Source of the DNA: Neglectibacter sp. X58
GTDB lineage: Bacteria > Bacillota > Clostridia > Oscillospirales > Acutalibacteraceae
Reading direction: 5' to 3'
Assembly: GCF_009936035.1 (NCBI RefSeq)
Contig: NZ_QWEO01000015.1
Coordinates: forward strand, 1-55,390
Length of the DNA stretch: 55,390 bases
Shown in pieces: positions 24,988 through 33,800 of this stretch; position 1 is the stretch's first letter, and the number at the start of each line of letters is the position of its first letter. A program made the translations under genes and the position numbers. The notes beneath the pieces were generated by a model, which saw only the letters and a program-made list of their open reading frames with translations, was not told where the DNA came from and did no database searches.

Positions 24988-25527
24988 TTATTTGAAGAAC
25001 AGGGGCAGAGGCTCCAGGAAGATGATGTCCTCCCTGTCCTTGGCGTCGCCCTCAGCCAGCACGCAGGCCTTGCCCACCACCTGCCCGCCAATGGTGTGGA
25101 GCAGCTCCTCCATGGCGGCAAGGGACTCCCCGGTGGAAATTACATCGTCCACAATGAGGATGCGCCTGCCCTTTAAATTCTCGCAGTCTGCCTTGGAGAG
25201 GTACAGCTTCTGCACGTGGTCGGTGGTGATGGACTTCACCTCCACGTGGATGGGATCCTCCATATAGGCCTTCACGCCCTTGCGGGCCACCACATAATTG
25301 CGGCAGCCAATGCGGGCCATCTCATAGGCCAGGGGGATGCCCTTGGACTCTGCCGTGACGATAACATCATGGGCCGGGCACTTTTTCAGCAGCTCCGCTG
25401 CCGTCCGCTCGGTGATTTCCACGTCGCTGAACATGACAAACCCCGCTATGTCCAGCTTCTCGTCGATAGGGCAGATAGGCAGCGACCGCTTGCAGCCTGC
25501 TATCTCCATGTCGTATGTTTTGCTCAT
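24988..25527 (-). CDS. Purine-type phosphoribosyltransferase
   Basis: 179 residues. The PRPP-binding loop I-L-I-V-D-D-V-I-S-T-G-E-S is clear. The N-terminal half contains V-I-V-T-A-E-S-K-G-I-P, as in adenine or xanthine phosphoribosyltransferases. It salvages a free base to the nucleotide; adenine is the best guess. ATG 25527 has AAAGGATG upstream. First gene of the operon phosphoribosyltransferase-comEC-holA-DUF4093-divIVA-GNAT-uridine kinase. Confidence 0.85.
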   Translation of the reverse strand: MSKTYDMEIAGCKRSLPICPIDEKLDIAGFVMFSDVEITERTAAELLKKCPAHDVIVTAESKGIPLAYEMARIGCRNYVVARKGVKAYMEDPIHVEVKSITTDHVQKLYLSKADCENLKGRRILIVDDVISTGESLAAMEELLHTIGGQVVGKACVLAEGDAKDREDIIFLEPLPLFFK

Positions 25528-25576
25528 TTCCCATACATCCTTTCTTTATTTGGACGGGCTGCCGCCCGTACCTGCT

Positions 25577-25606
25577 TTAAGGGGCTTTTTGAAAAAAGCC
25601 CCTTAA
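25577..25606 (-). terminator. Hairpin downstream of the ClpE-like gene
   Basis: TTAAGGGGCTTTTT (25577-25590) pairs with AAAAAAGCCCCTTAA (25592-25606), a nearly perfect 14-bp stem. It separates the ClpE-like gene and copy 2 of the dispersed repeat from the phosphoribosyltransferase operon. Confidence 0.65.
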
Positions 25607-25698
25607 AAATCCGCAAAAACTTTCACTCTCTCCCTGTCAGAAGCCCCTGGGAAGGAAGCGCCCAAAACCAATAATTTATAAAATTAGTTTTTGGATCA

Positions 25699-25814
25699 AA
25701 ACATTCCCAAAGGGAATGTTTGCCCTTCTTTGAAAAAAGGGTTGTGGGGTTCTCAGGGGGTGAGCGTGTGCCAGTGGCACACATGTGCGGACCGACCGAG
25801 CCGGCAGGCGAGAC
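25699..25814 (-). repeat. Dispersed structured repeat, copy 2
   Basis: Same design as 10497-10608: a 10-bp AAACATTCCC/GGGAATGTTT hairpin (25699-25721), a CCCTT/AAGGG stem, GGGGGTGAGCG, hairpin GTGTGCC-AGT-GGCACAC (25766-25782) and GACCGAGCCGGCAGGCGAGA. The third stem pair of the second hairpin is G-C here and C-G in copy 1. It lies 57 bases beyond the stop of the minus-strand ClpE-like gene. Confidence 0.75.
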
Positions 25815-25871
25815 TCAAAGCCCCTGAGCCGCCGGAGGCAAAACCCCACGGCCTTACGCCGGAAACCTCCC

Positions 25872-28175
25872 TCACAGGGTTTCCAGCGTAAGCTCTTCCC
25901 CGTTAGCCGACAGGGCGATGCCGGAAATAGCGCCCTCCCCCTTCTGCACCAACAGGGAGGCCAGCTTATCCTCCACCATGCGCCGCAGGTTGTTGCGCAG
26001 ATCCCTGGCACCGCTGTGCCCATGGATGGATTTTTCCGCAAGCAGGGCGCAGGCCGCCTGGTCATAGGCGAGGGCGATGCCCTTTTCCTTGAGGGAGCCT
26101 TTATATTCGTCCAGCATTAAGGCCGCGATTTTCTTATAATCCTCCACGTCCAGGGGCCGGAACACCACCACTTCGTCGATACGGCTTAAAAACTCCGGGC
26201 GCAGGAAATCGGTGAGGGCTTTCATGGCCTTTTCCCGGCTTAGATCCGCTGTAGTTTTGGCAAAGCCCAAAGCCCCTTCCTTTTTGTCGCTGCCCGCGTT
26301 GGAGGTCATGACGATGACCGTGTTTTCAAAGTTTACGGTTCGCCCATGGGCGTCTGTAATGCGGCCCTCGTCCAGGATTTGCAGAAGGATGTTCAGCACG
26401 TCCGGGTGGGCCTTCTCAATTTCATCTAAAAGCAGCACAGAATAGGGCCTGCGCCGCACTTTCTCCGTAAGCTGCCCCGCCTCGTCATAGCCCACATAGC
26501 CCGGGGGCGAGCCGATGATTTTCGATACGGAATGCTTTTCCATAAATTCCGACATATCCAGGCGGATGAGGGTTTCCGGGGCGTCGAAAAGCTCCTGGGA
26601 CAGCACCCGCACCAGCTCTGTTTTGCCGGTGCCTGTGGGGCCGACAAAGATGAAGGAGGCCGGATGCCTGCGGGGGCTTATCTGCACCCGGCTGCGGCGC
26701 ACAGCCGCTGCCACAGCGCCAATGGCTTCCTCCTGGCCCAGGATTTTTTTCGAGAGCACTTCCTCCAGGTTTGCAAGCTTGGAAAGTTCGTTTTCCTCCA
26801 CCCGGGCGGCGGGGATACCCGTCCAAAGCTCTATCACATAGGCCAAGTCCTGCTCCTCCACCGCGGAGAAAACACCTTCCTGCCGCAGCTTATCCAGGCC
26901 CTCCTCCAGGGTGGCAATGCGGTAATGGGTTTTGGCCAGCTCTTCGTAATCTATCTGCATGCCTGTGGGGGCGGTCAAGTCCTGCTCCCGGACGCGCTCT
27001 TTTTGCAGGGCGCGCTCCTTGCTTTCATATTCCTCCAGGCGCTTGTTGCGCAGGGCAGCGCAGGCGCAGGCCTCGTCTAAAAGGTCGATGGCCTTGTCAG
27101 GGAGATAGCGGTCGCTGATATACCGCTCGGAAAGCACCACCATCCGCCGGGCAATGGCATCGGAGACGGTGACCCGGTGGTAATCCTCATAATACTTTTT
27201 AATGCCCAGAAGCACCTCCGCCGCGTCCTCCAGGGAAGGCTCTGCCACAGTGACAGGCTGGAAGCGGCGCTCTAAGGCCGCGTCTTTTTCAATATATTTC
27301 CGGTACTCGGAAAAGGTGGTGGCCCCAATCATCTGGATTTCCCCCCGGGACAAAGCGGGCTTTAAGATGTTGGCGGCATTCATGCTGCCTTCCGCGTCCC
27401 CGGTGCCCACCAGGTTATGGACTTCATCTAAAAACAGGATGATGTTCCCGTCAGCCTTCACCTCGTCGATAAGCCCCTTAATGCGGCTTTCAAACTGGCC
27501 CCGGAACTGGGTGCCCGCAATGAGGGCGGTTAAATCCAGAAGCTGCACTTCCTTGTCCTGGAGCTTGGCGGGCACATCCCCCTGGGCAATGCGCAAAGCA
27601 AGGCCTTCTGCCACGGCGGTTTTGCCCACGCCAGGCTCACCGATTAAGCAGGGGTTGTTTTTGGTGCGGCGGGAGAGGATCTGCACCACCCGCTGCACTT
27701 CCTTTTCCCTGCCGATAATATTGTCAAGCTCCCCTGCCCGGGCCTTGGCAGTGAGATCCGTACAGAAATTCTGGATGTGCTTGCGCTTTTTCTTGTGGAC
27801 GTTCTCCCGCTTCTCCCGGGTGCGCTGTGTGCGCCCCCCATTTTCCCCGGGAGCGCCGCCCAGCATCATCTCCGCAGGCAGGGTCTGAGCGCCGCCAGGA
27901 GTGAACAGGCTGGTTTCCTCCCCCTGCTCCTCCCCGTCGCCTCCGGTCATGCCCAGCATCTGGGCCATCTGCTCGGTGGCCTCGGCAAATTCCTCCTCGC
28001 TCATGCCCGTCTGCTCCTTTAAGCTGGACATCATGTTGTTCATAAAGTCGTTGACAGGCTGTATGCCCAGTTCCTTGGCGCACACAAAGCAATATCCTTT
28101 TATCTCCTTGCTGTCCATCGCCTGGGAAACAAATACGGTGGCCGGACGCTTGTGGCATCGCGTACACATCATCAT
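25872..28175 (-). CDS. ClpE-type AAA+ unfoldase with N-terminal zinc finger
   Basis: 767 residues. The first 35 form a Cys4 zinc finger (C-T-R-C near residue 4 and C-F-V-C near residue 29), as in ClpE and McsA, replacing the usual Clp N-domain. Then come an acidic linker, AAA domain 1 (Walker A G-E-P-G-V-G-K-T, Walker B I-L-F-L-D-E-V-H) and AAA domain 2 (G-P-T-G-T-G-K-T, L-L-L-D-E-I-E-K), with a middle coiled coil between. It unfolds proteins for ClpP. The start is the first of three ATGs (28175), preceded by AAAGGA. No CtsR heptads were seen upstream, and ctsR, mcsA and mcsB are not nearby. Confidence 0.9.
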   Translation of the reverse strand: MMMCTRCHKRPATVFVSQAMDSKEIKGYCFVCAKELGIQPVNDFMNNMMSSLKEQTGMSEEEFAEATEQMAQMLGMTGGDGEEQGEETSLFTPGGAQTLPAEMMLGGAPGENGGRTQRTREKRENVHKKKRKHIQNFCTDLTAKARAGELDNIIGREKEVQRVVQILSRRTKNNPCLIGEPGVGKTAVAEGLALRIAQGDVPAKLQDKEVQLLDLTALIAGTQFRGQFESRIKGLIDEVKADGNIILFLDEVHNLVGTGDAEGSMNAANILKPALSRGEIQMIGATTFSEYRKYIEKDAALERRFQPVTVAEPSLEDAAEVLLGIKKYYEDYHRVTVSDAIARRMVVLSERYISDRYLPDKAIDLLDEACACAALRNKRLEEYESKERALQKERVREQDLTAPTGMQIDYEELAKTHYRIATLEEGLDKLRQEGVFSAVEEQDLAYVIELWTGIPAARVEENELSKLANLEEVLSKKILGQEEAIGAVAAAVRRSRVQISPRRHPASFIFVGPTGTGKTELVRVLSQELFDAPETLIRLDMSEFMEKHSVSKIIGSPPGYVGYDEAGQLTEKVRRRPYSVLLLDEIEKAHPDVLNILLQILDEGRITDAHGRTVNFENTVIVMTSNAGSDKKEGALGFAKTTADLSREKAMKALTDFLRPEFLSRIDEVVVFRPLDVEDYKKIAALMLDEYKGSLKEKGIALAYDQAACALLAEKSIHGHSGARDLRNNLRRMVEDKLASLLVQKGEGAISGIALSANGEELTLETL

Positions 28176-28283
28176 GGCGTTTGTTCCTTTCTGTTTTTTC
28201 TGCTTTGGCCTTACATGCGCCAAACCGGAAGCAGGCCGGCTGGTAAATCTCCTTGATTGCCGCGGCGCAGCGCCGCACCTTTC

Positions 28284-28312
28284 ATTATACTAACGAAAAG
28301 GCCCCCACGCAA
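28284..28312 (-). promoter_or_regulatory. Probable promoter of the ClpE-like gene
   Basis: Minus strand: TTGCGT (28312-28307), a 17-base spacer, TATAAT (28289-28284). The -35 lies inside the hairpin that ends the upstream transcript (28302-28326). Confidence 0.6.
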
Positions 28313-28423
28313 GTACATTGTGGGGGTAAGTCCAAAAATTAACAAAACATTTTCAATTGGGAAAGCTGTGAAAAGAGGGGACAAAGCATAGTATGCCCCG
28401 CAAAAACGCAGATACGGGGCATA
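28302..28423 (-). terminator. Two hairpins after the isomerase gene
   Basis: TATGCCCCG/CGGGGCATA (28392-28423) comes first on the minus strand. CCCCCAC/GTGGGGG (28302-28326) follows, ending in CCTTTTCG. Together they close the phosphorylase-isomerase operon. Confidence 0.6.
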
Positions 28424-28462
28424 GGGGTGAAAACTTTTGGAAATGGGGCGCAGTTTGCTTTT

Positions 28463-29287
28463 TCACGCAAAAGGAAAATTTTCCCGCAGCCATGCGGCAG
28501 ACTCCCGCAAAGCGGCCCGCATGCTTTTCGCGCCATAGTGCTCGATGGTGCAGACGCCCTCATAGCCGTCTGCCGCCAGCCGGGACAAAAGCCCGGCTAT
28601 GGGGATTTCCCCCTTGCCCACCGGGGCGGGGTATAAAAGCCGCCCATCGGCGGCAGCGGCGGCGTGCTCCCCCCACTGGGGGGAATAAGCCCTGTCTTTC
28701 AGGTGGACGTGGGAAATCCGGCTTTTCAGCTTCTCATAGGCTGCCAGCTCGTCCTCCCCCGCAAAGCGGAAATTGCCTGTGTCAAAGCAGCAGGAAAGGC
28801 CGGGGCAGCGGCTTAAAAAGTATTCCAGGCCCTCCGCTGTGGAGAAGGGGGCCAGCAGGCTGTCGTAATCCTCCATCACCAGGGACACCCCGTATCCCGC
28901 CGCCTTTTCCCCCAGGCGGTTCAGGCACTGGGCCATGCTTTCCATTTGGCAGCTTTTTTCCTCCGGGGAATCCCCTTCCTGGAAAAACCCAGGGATGACA
29001 AGGATTTTCCCTGCCCCCAGATACCGGGCGGCCTCCAGGACAGGCTGGCTCTGCCTGTCCACGTTATCGTCCCTGCCAAAATCGAAATAAGCGGGGATGG
29101 AGGAGATTTCCAGGCCCACAAAGCTAAGCTCCCGGCCCACCTCGTCCTCCCGGCCCAGCAGGTTGTTCTGGGATACCTCCATATGGGTGATGCCCAGGCT
29201 TTTGATGTATTGGAGGGCTTCGGTCAGTCCGATTTTTTCCTCCCGGGCCATGTCCTTCATGTGATCGTAAAAAGTGGCAAGCTGCAT
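28463..29287 (-). CDS. Sugar phosphate isomerase/epimerase family protein
   Basis: 274-residue TIM barrel with the acidic and metal residues of the xylose-isomerase-like superfamily in V-M-E-D-Y-D, C-F-D-T-G-N-F, S-H-V-H-L-K-D and C-T-I-E-H-Y-G. ATG 29287 has AAAGGA upstream. It follows the nucleoside phosphorylase gene by 36 bases, so the pair may handle the sugar part of a nucleoside or related glycoside (inference from context). Confidence 0.85.
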   Translation of the reverse strand: MQLATFYDHMKDMAREEKIGLTEALQYIKSLGITHMEVSQNNLLGREDEVGRELSFVGLEISSIPAYFDFGRDDNVDRQSQPVLEAARYLGAGKILVIPGFFQEGDSPEEKSCQMESMAQCLNRLGEKAAGYGVSLVMEDYDSLLAPFSTAEGLEYFLSRCPGLSCCFDTGNFRFAGEDELAAYEKLKSRISHVHLKDRAYSPQWGEHAAAAADGRLLYPAPVGKGEIPIAGLLSRLAADGYEGVCTIEHYGAKSMRAALRESAAWLRENFPFA

Positions 29288-29323
29288 AATGGGCAGTCCT
29301 TTCTTTTGTCAGTTTTGCGGCTT

Positions 29324-30091
29324 TTATGTACGGGCCGCCAGACGTTTGCCTGTCTCCACGGCGGCTCTGAAACAGATGTCCGTAAGGCCCGCGCCGCCCT
29401 GGGGTAAAATGCCCTCATCCCATTCCGGGCCGTCCAGGGTGTCGGTAACATAGAAAAACTGGGCAAAGTCCACGTTCCTAAACTGGGCCACAGCCGCCAG
29501 ACCCGCGCACTCCATCTCCACGCTGACGCAGCCCTGTTCCCGCCGCCGCTGGGCCTTCTTCTCTGTCTCCCGGAAGAAAGCATCTGTCGTCCAGGTTTTG
29601 CCCTCTATGTAGGGATAATGGAGGCTGTCCAGTGCTTCCCGGCAGGCCTTTACACAGCGGGGCTGCAGCTCTATCTCGTCCGCCGGGGGCAGGTAGTGGT
29701 AGGAAAGTCCCTCGTCCCGGATGGCGGCAGTGGGGACAATCAAATGCCCGTGGGCGATATCCCGGCGCAAGGTTCCCGCCGCCCCGCAGAACACAAAATG
29801 CCTGCCGCCCCAGGCCCAGATATCTTCCGCAAAGCCCGCTGCCGCCGGCGCTCCCACATGGGGCAAAAACAGGGCCACATCCGTTTCAAAAGCATGCACG
29901 CGGTAGATGGGCACCCAGCCTGTGCAGAATTTGCTGTAGCCCAGCACTTCGCCGCTATACTTTTCCAAAAGCTCGTCCACAATAGTTTTAGAGAATATGC
30001 CCACGCATATGGCAGGAAAGTCCGGGATTGGCTCCTGGTGGGAGGGATTGATGATGGCCACCGGGTTGGGGTCGAATTCATTGCACAACAT
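29324..30091 (-). CDS. Nucleoside phosphorylase (uridine phosphorylase-like)
   Basis: 255 residues of the PNP/UDP fold. Recognisable parts are L-P-H-V-G-A-P-A-A-A (phosphate side), F-C-G-A-A-G-T-L and V-E-M-E-C-A-G-L (ribose-binding Met-Glu). It splits a nucleoside with phosphate into base and ribose-1-phosphate. ATG 30091 has AAAGGAGG nine bases upstream. Transcribed from a consensus promoter and followed by an isomerase gene. Confidence 0.85.
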   Translation of the reverse strand: MLCNEFDPNPVAIINPSHQEPIPDFPAICVGIFSKTIVDELLEKYSGEVLGYSKFCTGWVPIYRVHAFETDVALFLPHVGAPAAAGFAEDIWAWGGRHFVFCGAAGTLRRDIAHGHLIVPTAAIRDEGLSYHYLPPADEIELQPRCVKACREALDSLHYPYIEGKTWTTDAFFRETEKKAQRRREQGCVSVEMECAGLAAVAQFRNVDFAQFFYVTDTLDGPEWDEGILPQGGAGLTDICFRAAVETGKRLAART

Positions 30092-30126
30092 TGCCGCATG
30101 CCTCCTTTACAATATAAAATTGTCTT

Positions 30127-30155
30127 ATTATAACAGAAAGGCTATTTTCTGTCAA
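30127..30155 (-). promoter_or_regulatory. Consensus sigma-A promoter of the phosphorylase operon
   Basis: Minus strand: TTGACA (30155-30150), exactly 17 bases, TATAAT (30132-30127). Both hexamers match consensus perfectly. No operator is evident. Confidence 0.85.
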
Positions 30156-30171
30156 GGGAAACAATAAAGCA

Positions 30172-30200
30172 GGCGCACCATTTACGGGAAATGGCGCGCC
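30172..30200 (-). terminator. Terminator after EIIA
   Basis: Minus strand: a 12-bp stem GGCGCGCCATTT/AAATGGTGCGCC (one G-T pair) with a 5-base loop, then TGCTTTATTGTTT. Confidence 0.7.
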
Positions 30201-30223
30201 CGCCCTATGCTTTCCAATACGCT

Positions 30224-30679
30224 TTAATAGAGCATGACCAGATCTTCCCCGGCGGCAACCATGCCCAGCTTTAAAATGCGCAGGCGGCGCTGGGCGCAGT
30301 TGCAAAAGACCATAGGCATTGCCAGGGAAAAGCCGGACTGGGTAAGTATCGTTGGGTCGAATGTGAGCAAAGGTTCCCCGCGCGCCACCATGTCCCCCCG
30401 GGAGACGTGAAGCTGGAAGCCCCGGCCCTGAAGCCGGTGGGTATCCAGGCCCACGTGGAGGATAAACTGCTCGCCCAGGGAGGTTTGCAGGCCCACGGCA
30501 TGCCCGGTGGAAAAGGCAAAATACACCTGGGCGTCAGCAGGGGCCAGCAGGGTGTGGGTGGAGGGCAGCAGCAGCACGCCCCGGCCCATGCGGCCCTGGG
30601 CAAAGCAGGGATCCTCGCACTGGGAGAGGGGCAGCACACTGCCGGAGACAGGGCTTGCAAAGACAGAAGGGACAGCCAT
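30224..30679 (-). CDS. PTS system EIIA component, glucose family
   Basis: 151 residues, the size of free-standing EIIA-Glc. Both active-site histidines are visible, in S-T-G-H-A-V-G and in I-L-H-V-G-L-D-T. EIIA accepts phosphate from HPr and passes it to an EIIB, or acts as a regulator. No EIIB/EIIC gene is near, so it must serve a transporter encoded elsewhere. ATG 30679 has GAAAGGAGG upstream. Single-gene unit between two terminators. Confidence 0.87.
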   Translation of the reverse strand: MAVPSVFASPVSGSVLPLSQCEDPCFAQGRMGRGVLLLPSTHTLLAPADAQVYFAFSTGHAVGLQTSLGEQFILHVGLDTHRLQGRGFQLHVSRGDMVARGEPLLTFDPTILTQSGFSLAMPMVFCNCAQRRLRILKLGMVAAGEDLVMLY

Positions 30680-30782
30680 AGGTGAACCTCCTTTCAAGGG
30701 CAGCTCTTTGCCTGCATTATACCCCAAGTATAAACAAAAAGCAATAGGTTTCCCCATTTCGCCTGCAAAAAAAGCAAAAAGA

Positions 30783-30806
30783 AGCCCCCGCCGGGAGGCG
30801 GGGGCT
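30783..30806 (-). terminator. Strong terminator after the S-layer-homology gene
   Basis: A 10-bp GC-rich stem AGCCCCCGCC/GGCGGGGGCT with a 4-base loop, followed on the minus strand by TTCTTTTTGCTTTTTTTG. Confidence 0.88.
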
Positions 30807-30812
30807 GTGGGC

Positions 30813-33800
30813 TTATCTTGTTGCGGTAGCTTGCCAGGCAGATGGTATGGTCACTTTTACATCGTAACCGTATTCAGTGTTGGCTTTAACAATGTTTACC
30901 TTAACTGTCAATGGCGTTCTGCCCGTATGCCAAGATGAATTACATAAGTTGGCATCAAATGTAACAGTGGTGTTATCTGTTGCGTTTGAAAAATTAAGGG
31001 TAAGAGAAGTGGTTGTCTGCGGGTCTTTGCTGGAGTCTGTTACGACTGTAACATTGCCTGTTCCCACATTGTCCAAAATGTACTCTGCGCTGATGAAATT
31101 ATCTGTACTTGTGGCGCTTAAGCCTTTAGTACGTGTGGTAACAGTGCGAAGCTTCCGGTTCTGGCCTGTGCCGTAAATCATATAAAGAGGTTTGTCAAAA
31201 TTAAGGGTTACAGTGCCAGTGAAAACGCCATTTTGAAGATTTGGTCTGCTATCTTCCGGCACATTGGCGGTTGCGTCAGTTACTTTAGGCGGCTGTGTGT
31301 CATCCAGCATGAAGGGATATACAGCACGGAATGCATAGCTTTCCGGGTTTGAGGCACTGCTCAGCGCACTCTTACCTACCGCAATAAAGCAGTATTCCTG
31401 GTTGTATGACAGCTTGAATTCACTCTTGCTGCAATCCACCACAAGGTTTCTGCTGGCTGTGGCATCGCCACTTCCGTTGGCCAGAATGGATGTGTTGTTA
31501 ACGCCTTGTGTGCGGATATAGTCGGAAAGGCTTTCTTTCAGCTTTGTACTGGCCTTTTGGTCGAACAGGGAACCGTCTGTCTGCGGGCTTGCATTGGTGC
31601 CCATGGATTCAAAGACACGATATGTTTTGTCATTAATAGAGCTACCGGTTGTTGGATCACTGTCGTATTTGTCTGTTTGACCAGGAGTTGTACTCGCTTT
31701 GAGATAGCTGAACAGTTCTGAACCCATCTGTGAGGAATAAGGCACGATAATGTAGTTAATATTGGTGGTAGAGGCCAAATTTGTTTTTACTGTGATGTTA
31801 GAACCGCTTTGCTGCAGGGTAAGCACTGGGCGGGTGATGGGCAATGTTTTGAATTTATAGACATACACGCCTTCAGAATAGCGGTTAGAGCCGCCCTGGG
31901 TGACAAAGTATGCGTAATAGTTGGTGTCAGCCTGCAACCCTTCTATCTCCACAGGCATGGTAGCGCTGCCTACATTGGACACCGTGCCGTTGGCAATGCT
32001 TGCCGCGCCGCCCATGGTAGAAGGCGATATAATGTTGTTGACATTAGGAGAGCGCATTACATCATCCTCATAATAATGAGTGGGATCTGACATTTCAGGC
32101 ATGCCAACGCCGTCAACGACGGGGTTTGGTCTAATAGACAGCTTGCTGCCGTCAGTGCCGATAGGATCAAATATACCTTCTTTGAGTATTACATAATGCA
32201 CTCTGCCAATGCGGTTGTTTTTTAGTGCCAGTGTCATGCGCACGCCGCTGTCACCTGGGGTGAAGGTAACTTGCTCATTGTTCAGCTCAGGTGCTGTCAT
32301 ATCGGAGAAGCGTTTTACCACGGAGAAGCCGTTAGGATTCGTAATATCCGTAAACAGCCCGTTTTTCACATCTGCCATGATGCTGTTTTTATACAGGCCG
32401 CCGTAAATGTTGGAAAGGTTGTTGGCCCTGCCAGCCAGAACGGTAACTTCACAGTTTATATCGCCGTTAAAGGTATCCCGGTCGCGGTTGTTATTCATTT
32501 CTGTGAAGTGGAGGGCGAACTCGTATACTACGCCTTCTTTCAAAGCTTCGTCAGAATCGCCAGTTAAGAGATATGGCAAGGGATTCTGGCCCGATTTATC
32601 TATGCGTACCAATCCAACGCCTGCCTCTGTCATGTCGGTAGACACCAGTACGTTCTGTTCTGTGCCAATTCTTCTCCATGCCGTTGTGCTGGTGTTGGAA
32701 TCTTCGCCTGGGTCGAGTTCGCGGCGGTACAGCTCGAATCTGGAGGTGGTGTCCAGCCACATAATCATGTCCCAGTAGGTGCCGGGGCTGGCGCTGTTAG
32801 TGGCTTCAGGCGTAATGGAGAAGCCAATGTCAAGAGCCTTGTTGCCGCCACTGCCATCCGAGACGCCTTGCAAAGTTGTGGCAGTAATTTCGTTCATCTG
32901 TGCCAGCGCCGAAACCGTTGTAAACCGTTCCGTTCTGTCCTGTTCCATGCGGTTCTGGGCCGGGGAGGCGTCTATGATATTCCGGAATTCAAAATAGTAG
33001 GTGGAGCCACTGCCCATATTGATGGCGTCGGTATCTTCCGTGCCGCTGGGCAGGGTGAGGATCATCTTGCCGCTGCGGTCCAGCTCCAGCTTGGCGTTTT
33101 CAAAGTTAATATTCACCTTGGTGGCATTGCCGCCTGTCACCTGATACATCTGGATCATCTCCGGCAGAATACGCAGCAGTTCCTGGCGGGCCGCCTGCTG
33201 CTGCGCGCCGGATATAGTGGAATCCTTGCTCTTCCAGGTGTTGTACAGGGCCAGAGGCTCGGCGCTGGTAGGCTCGTAGAGGATATTTTCGCTGAACTCA
33301 ATGTGTACATCCGCGTCAGCATAGGGCTGGGGCCTGTTGTCCACGCCTGTGGCCGATCTGCTGAAGGTGACCTCCGCTGTGGGCGGGGTGCTGTCCAGGG
33401 TATACACGGTGATTTTCTTCACGATGTCCGAGTAGTTCCCTGTAGGCGTGGCATTGTCCACCGCGATATAATACATATCATAGATGGTTTCCTTCTGCAG
33501 CCCGGTGATATTGGTGGAAGCCGGCACGCCGGCTTCGGCCTTCATGCTGCCCCGCTTTATAACCTTGCCGCCGTCCGCGGTTTGGGCATTGCGGATCTGT
33601 ATCTTGGCAGAGTCGTCCCGCAGGAACTCCTCGGTGGTGTTGGTCCAGGGCGGATCGTGGCCCTTAGGCGGCGTGGGGAAGTTTTCACCGGTTTTTACCA
33701 GCACCCAGTAAATCGTGCCCGGCTCGTTGATAATGCACTCGGCGCCCACATTGGTGGCGCCCATGGTGGTCTGCTGCATATCTGTGGTGAACTCCGGCGG

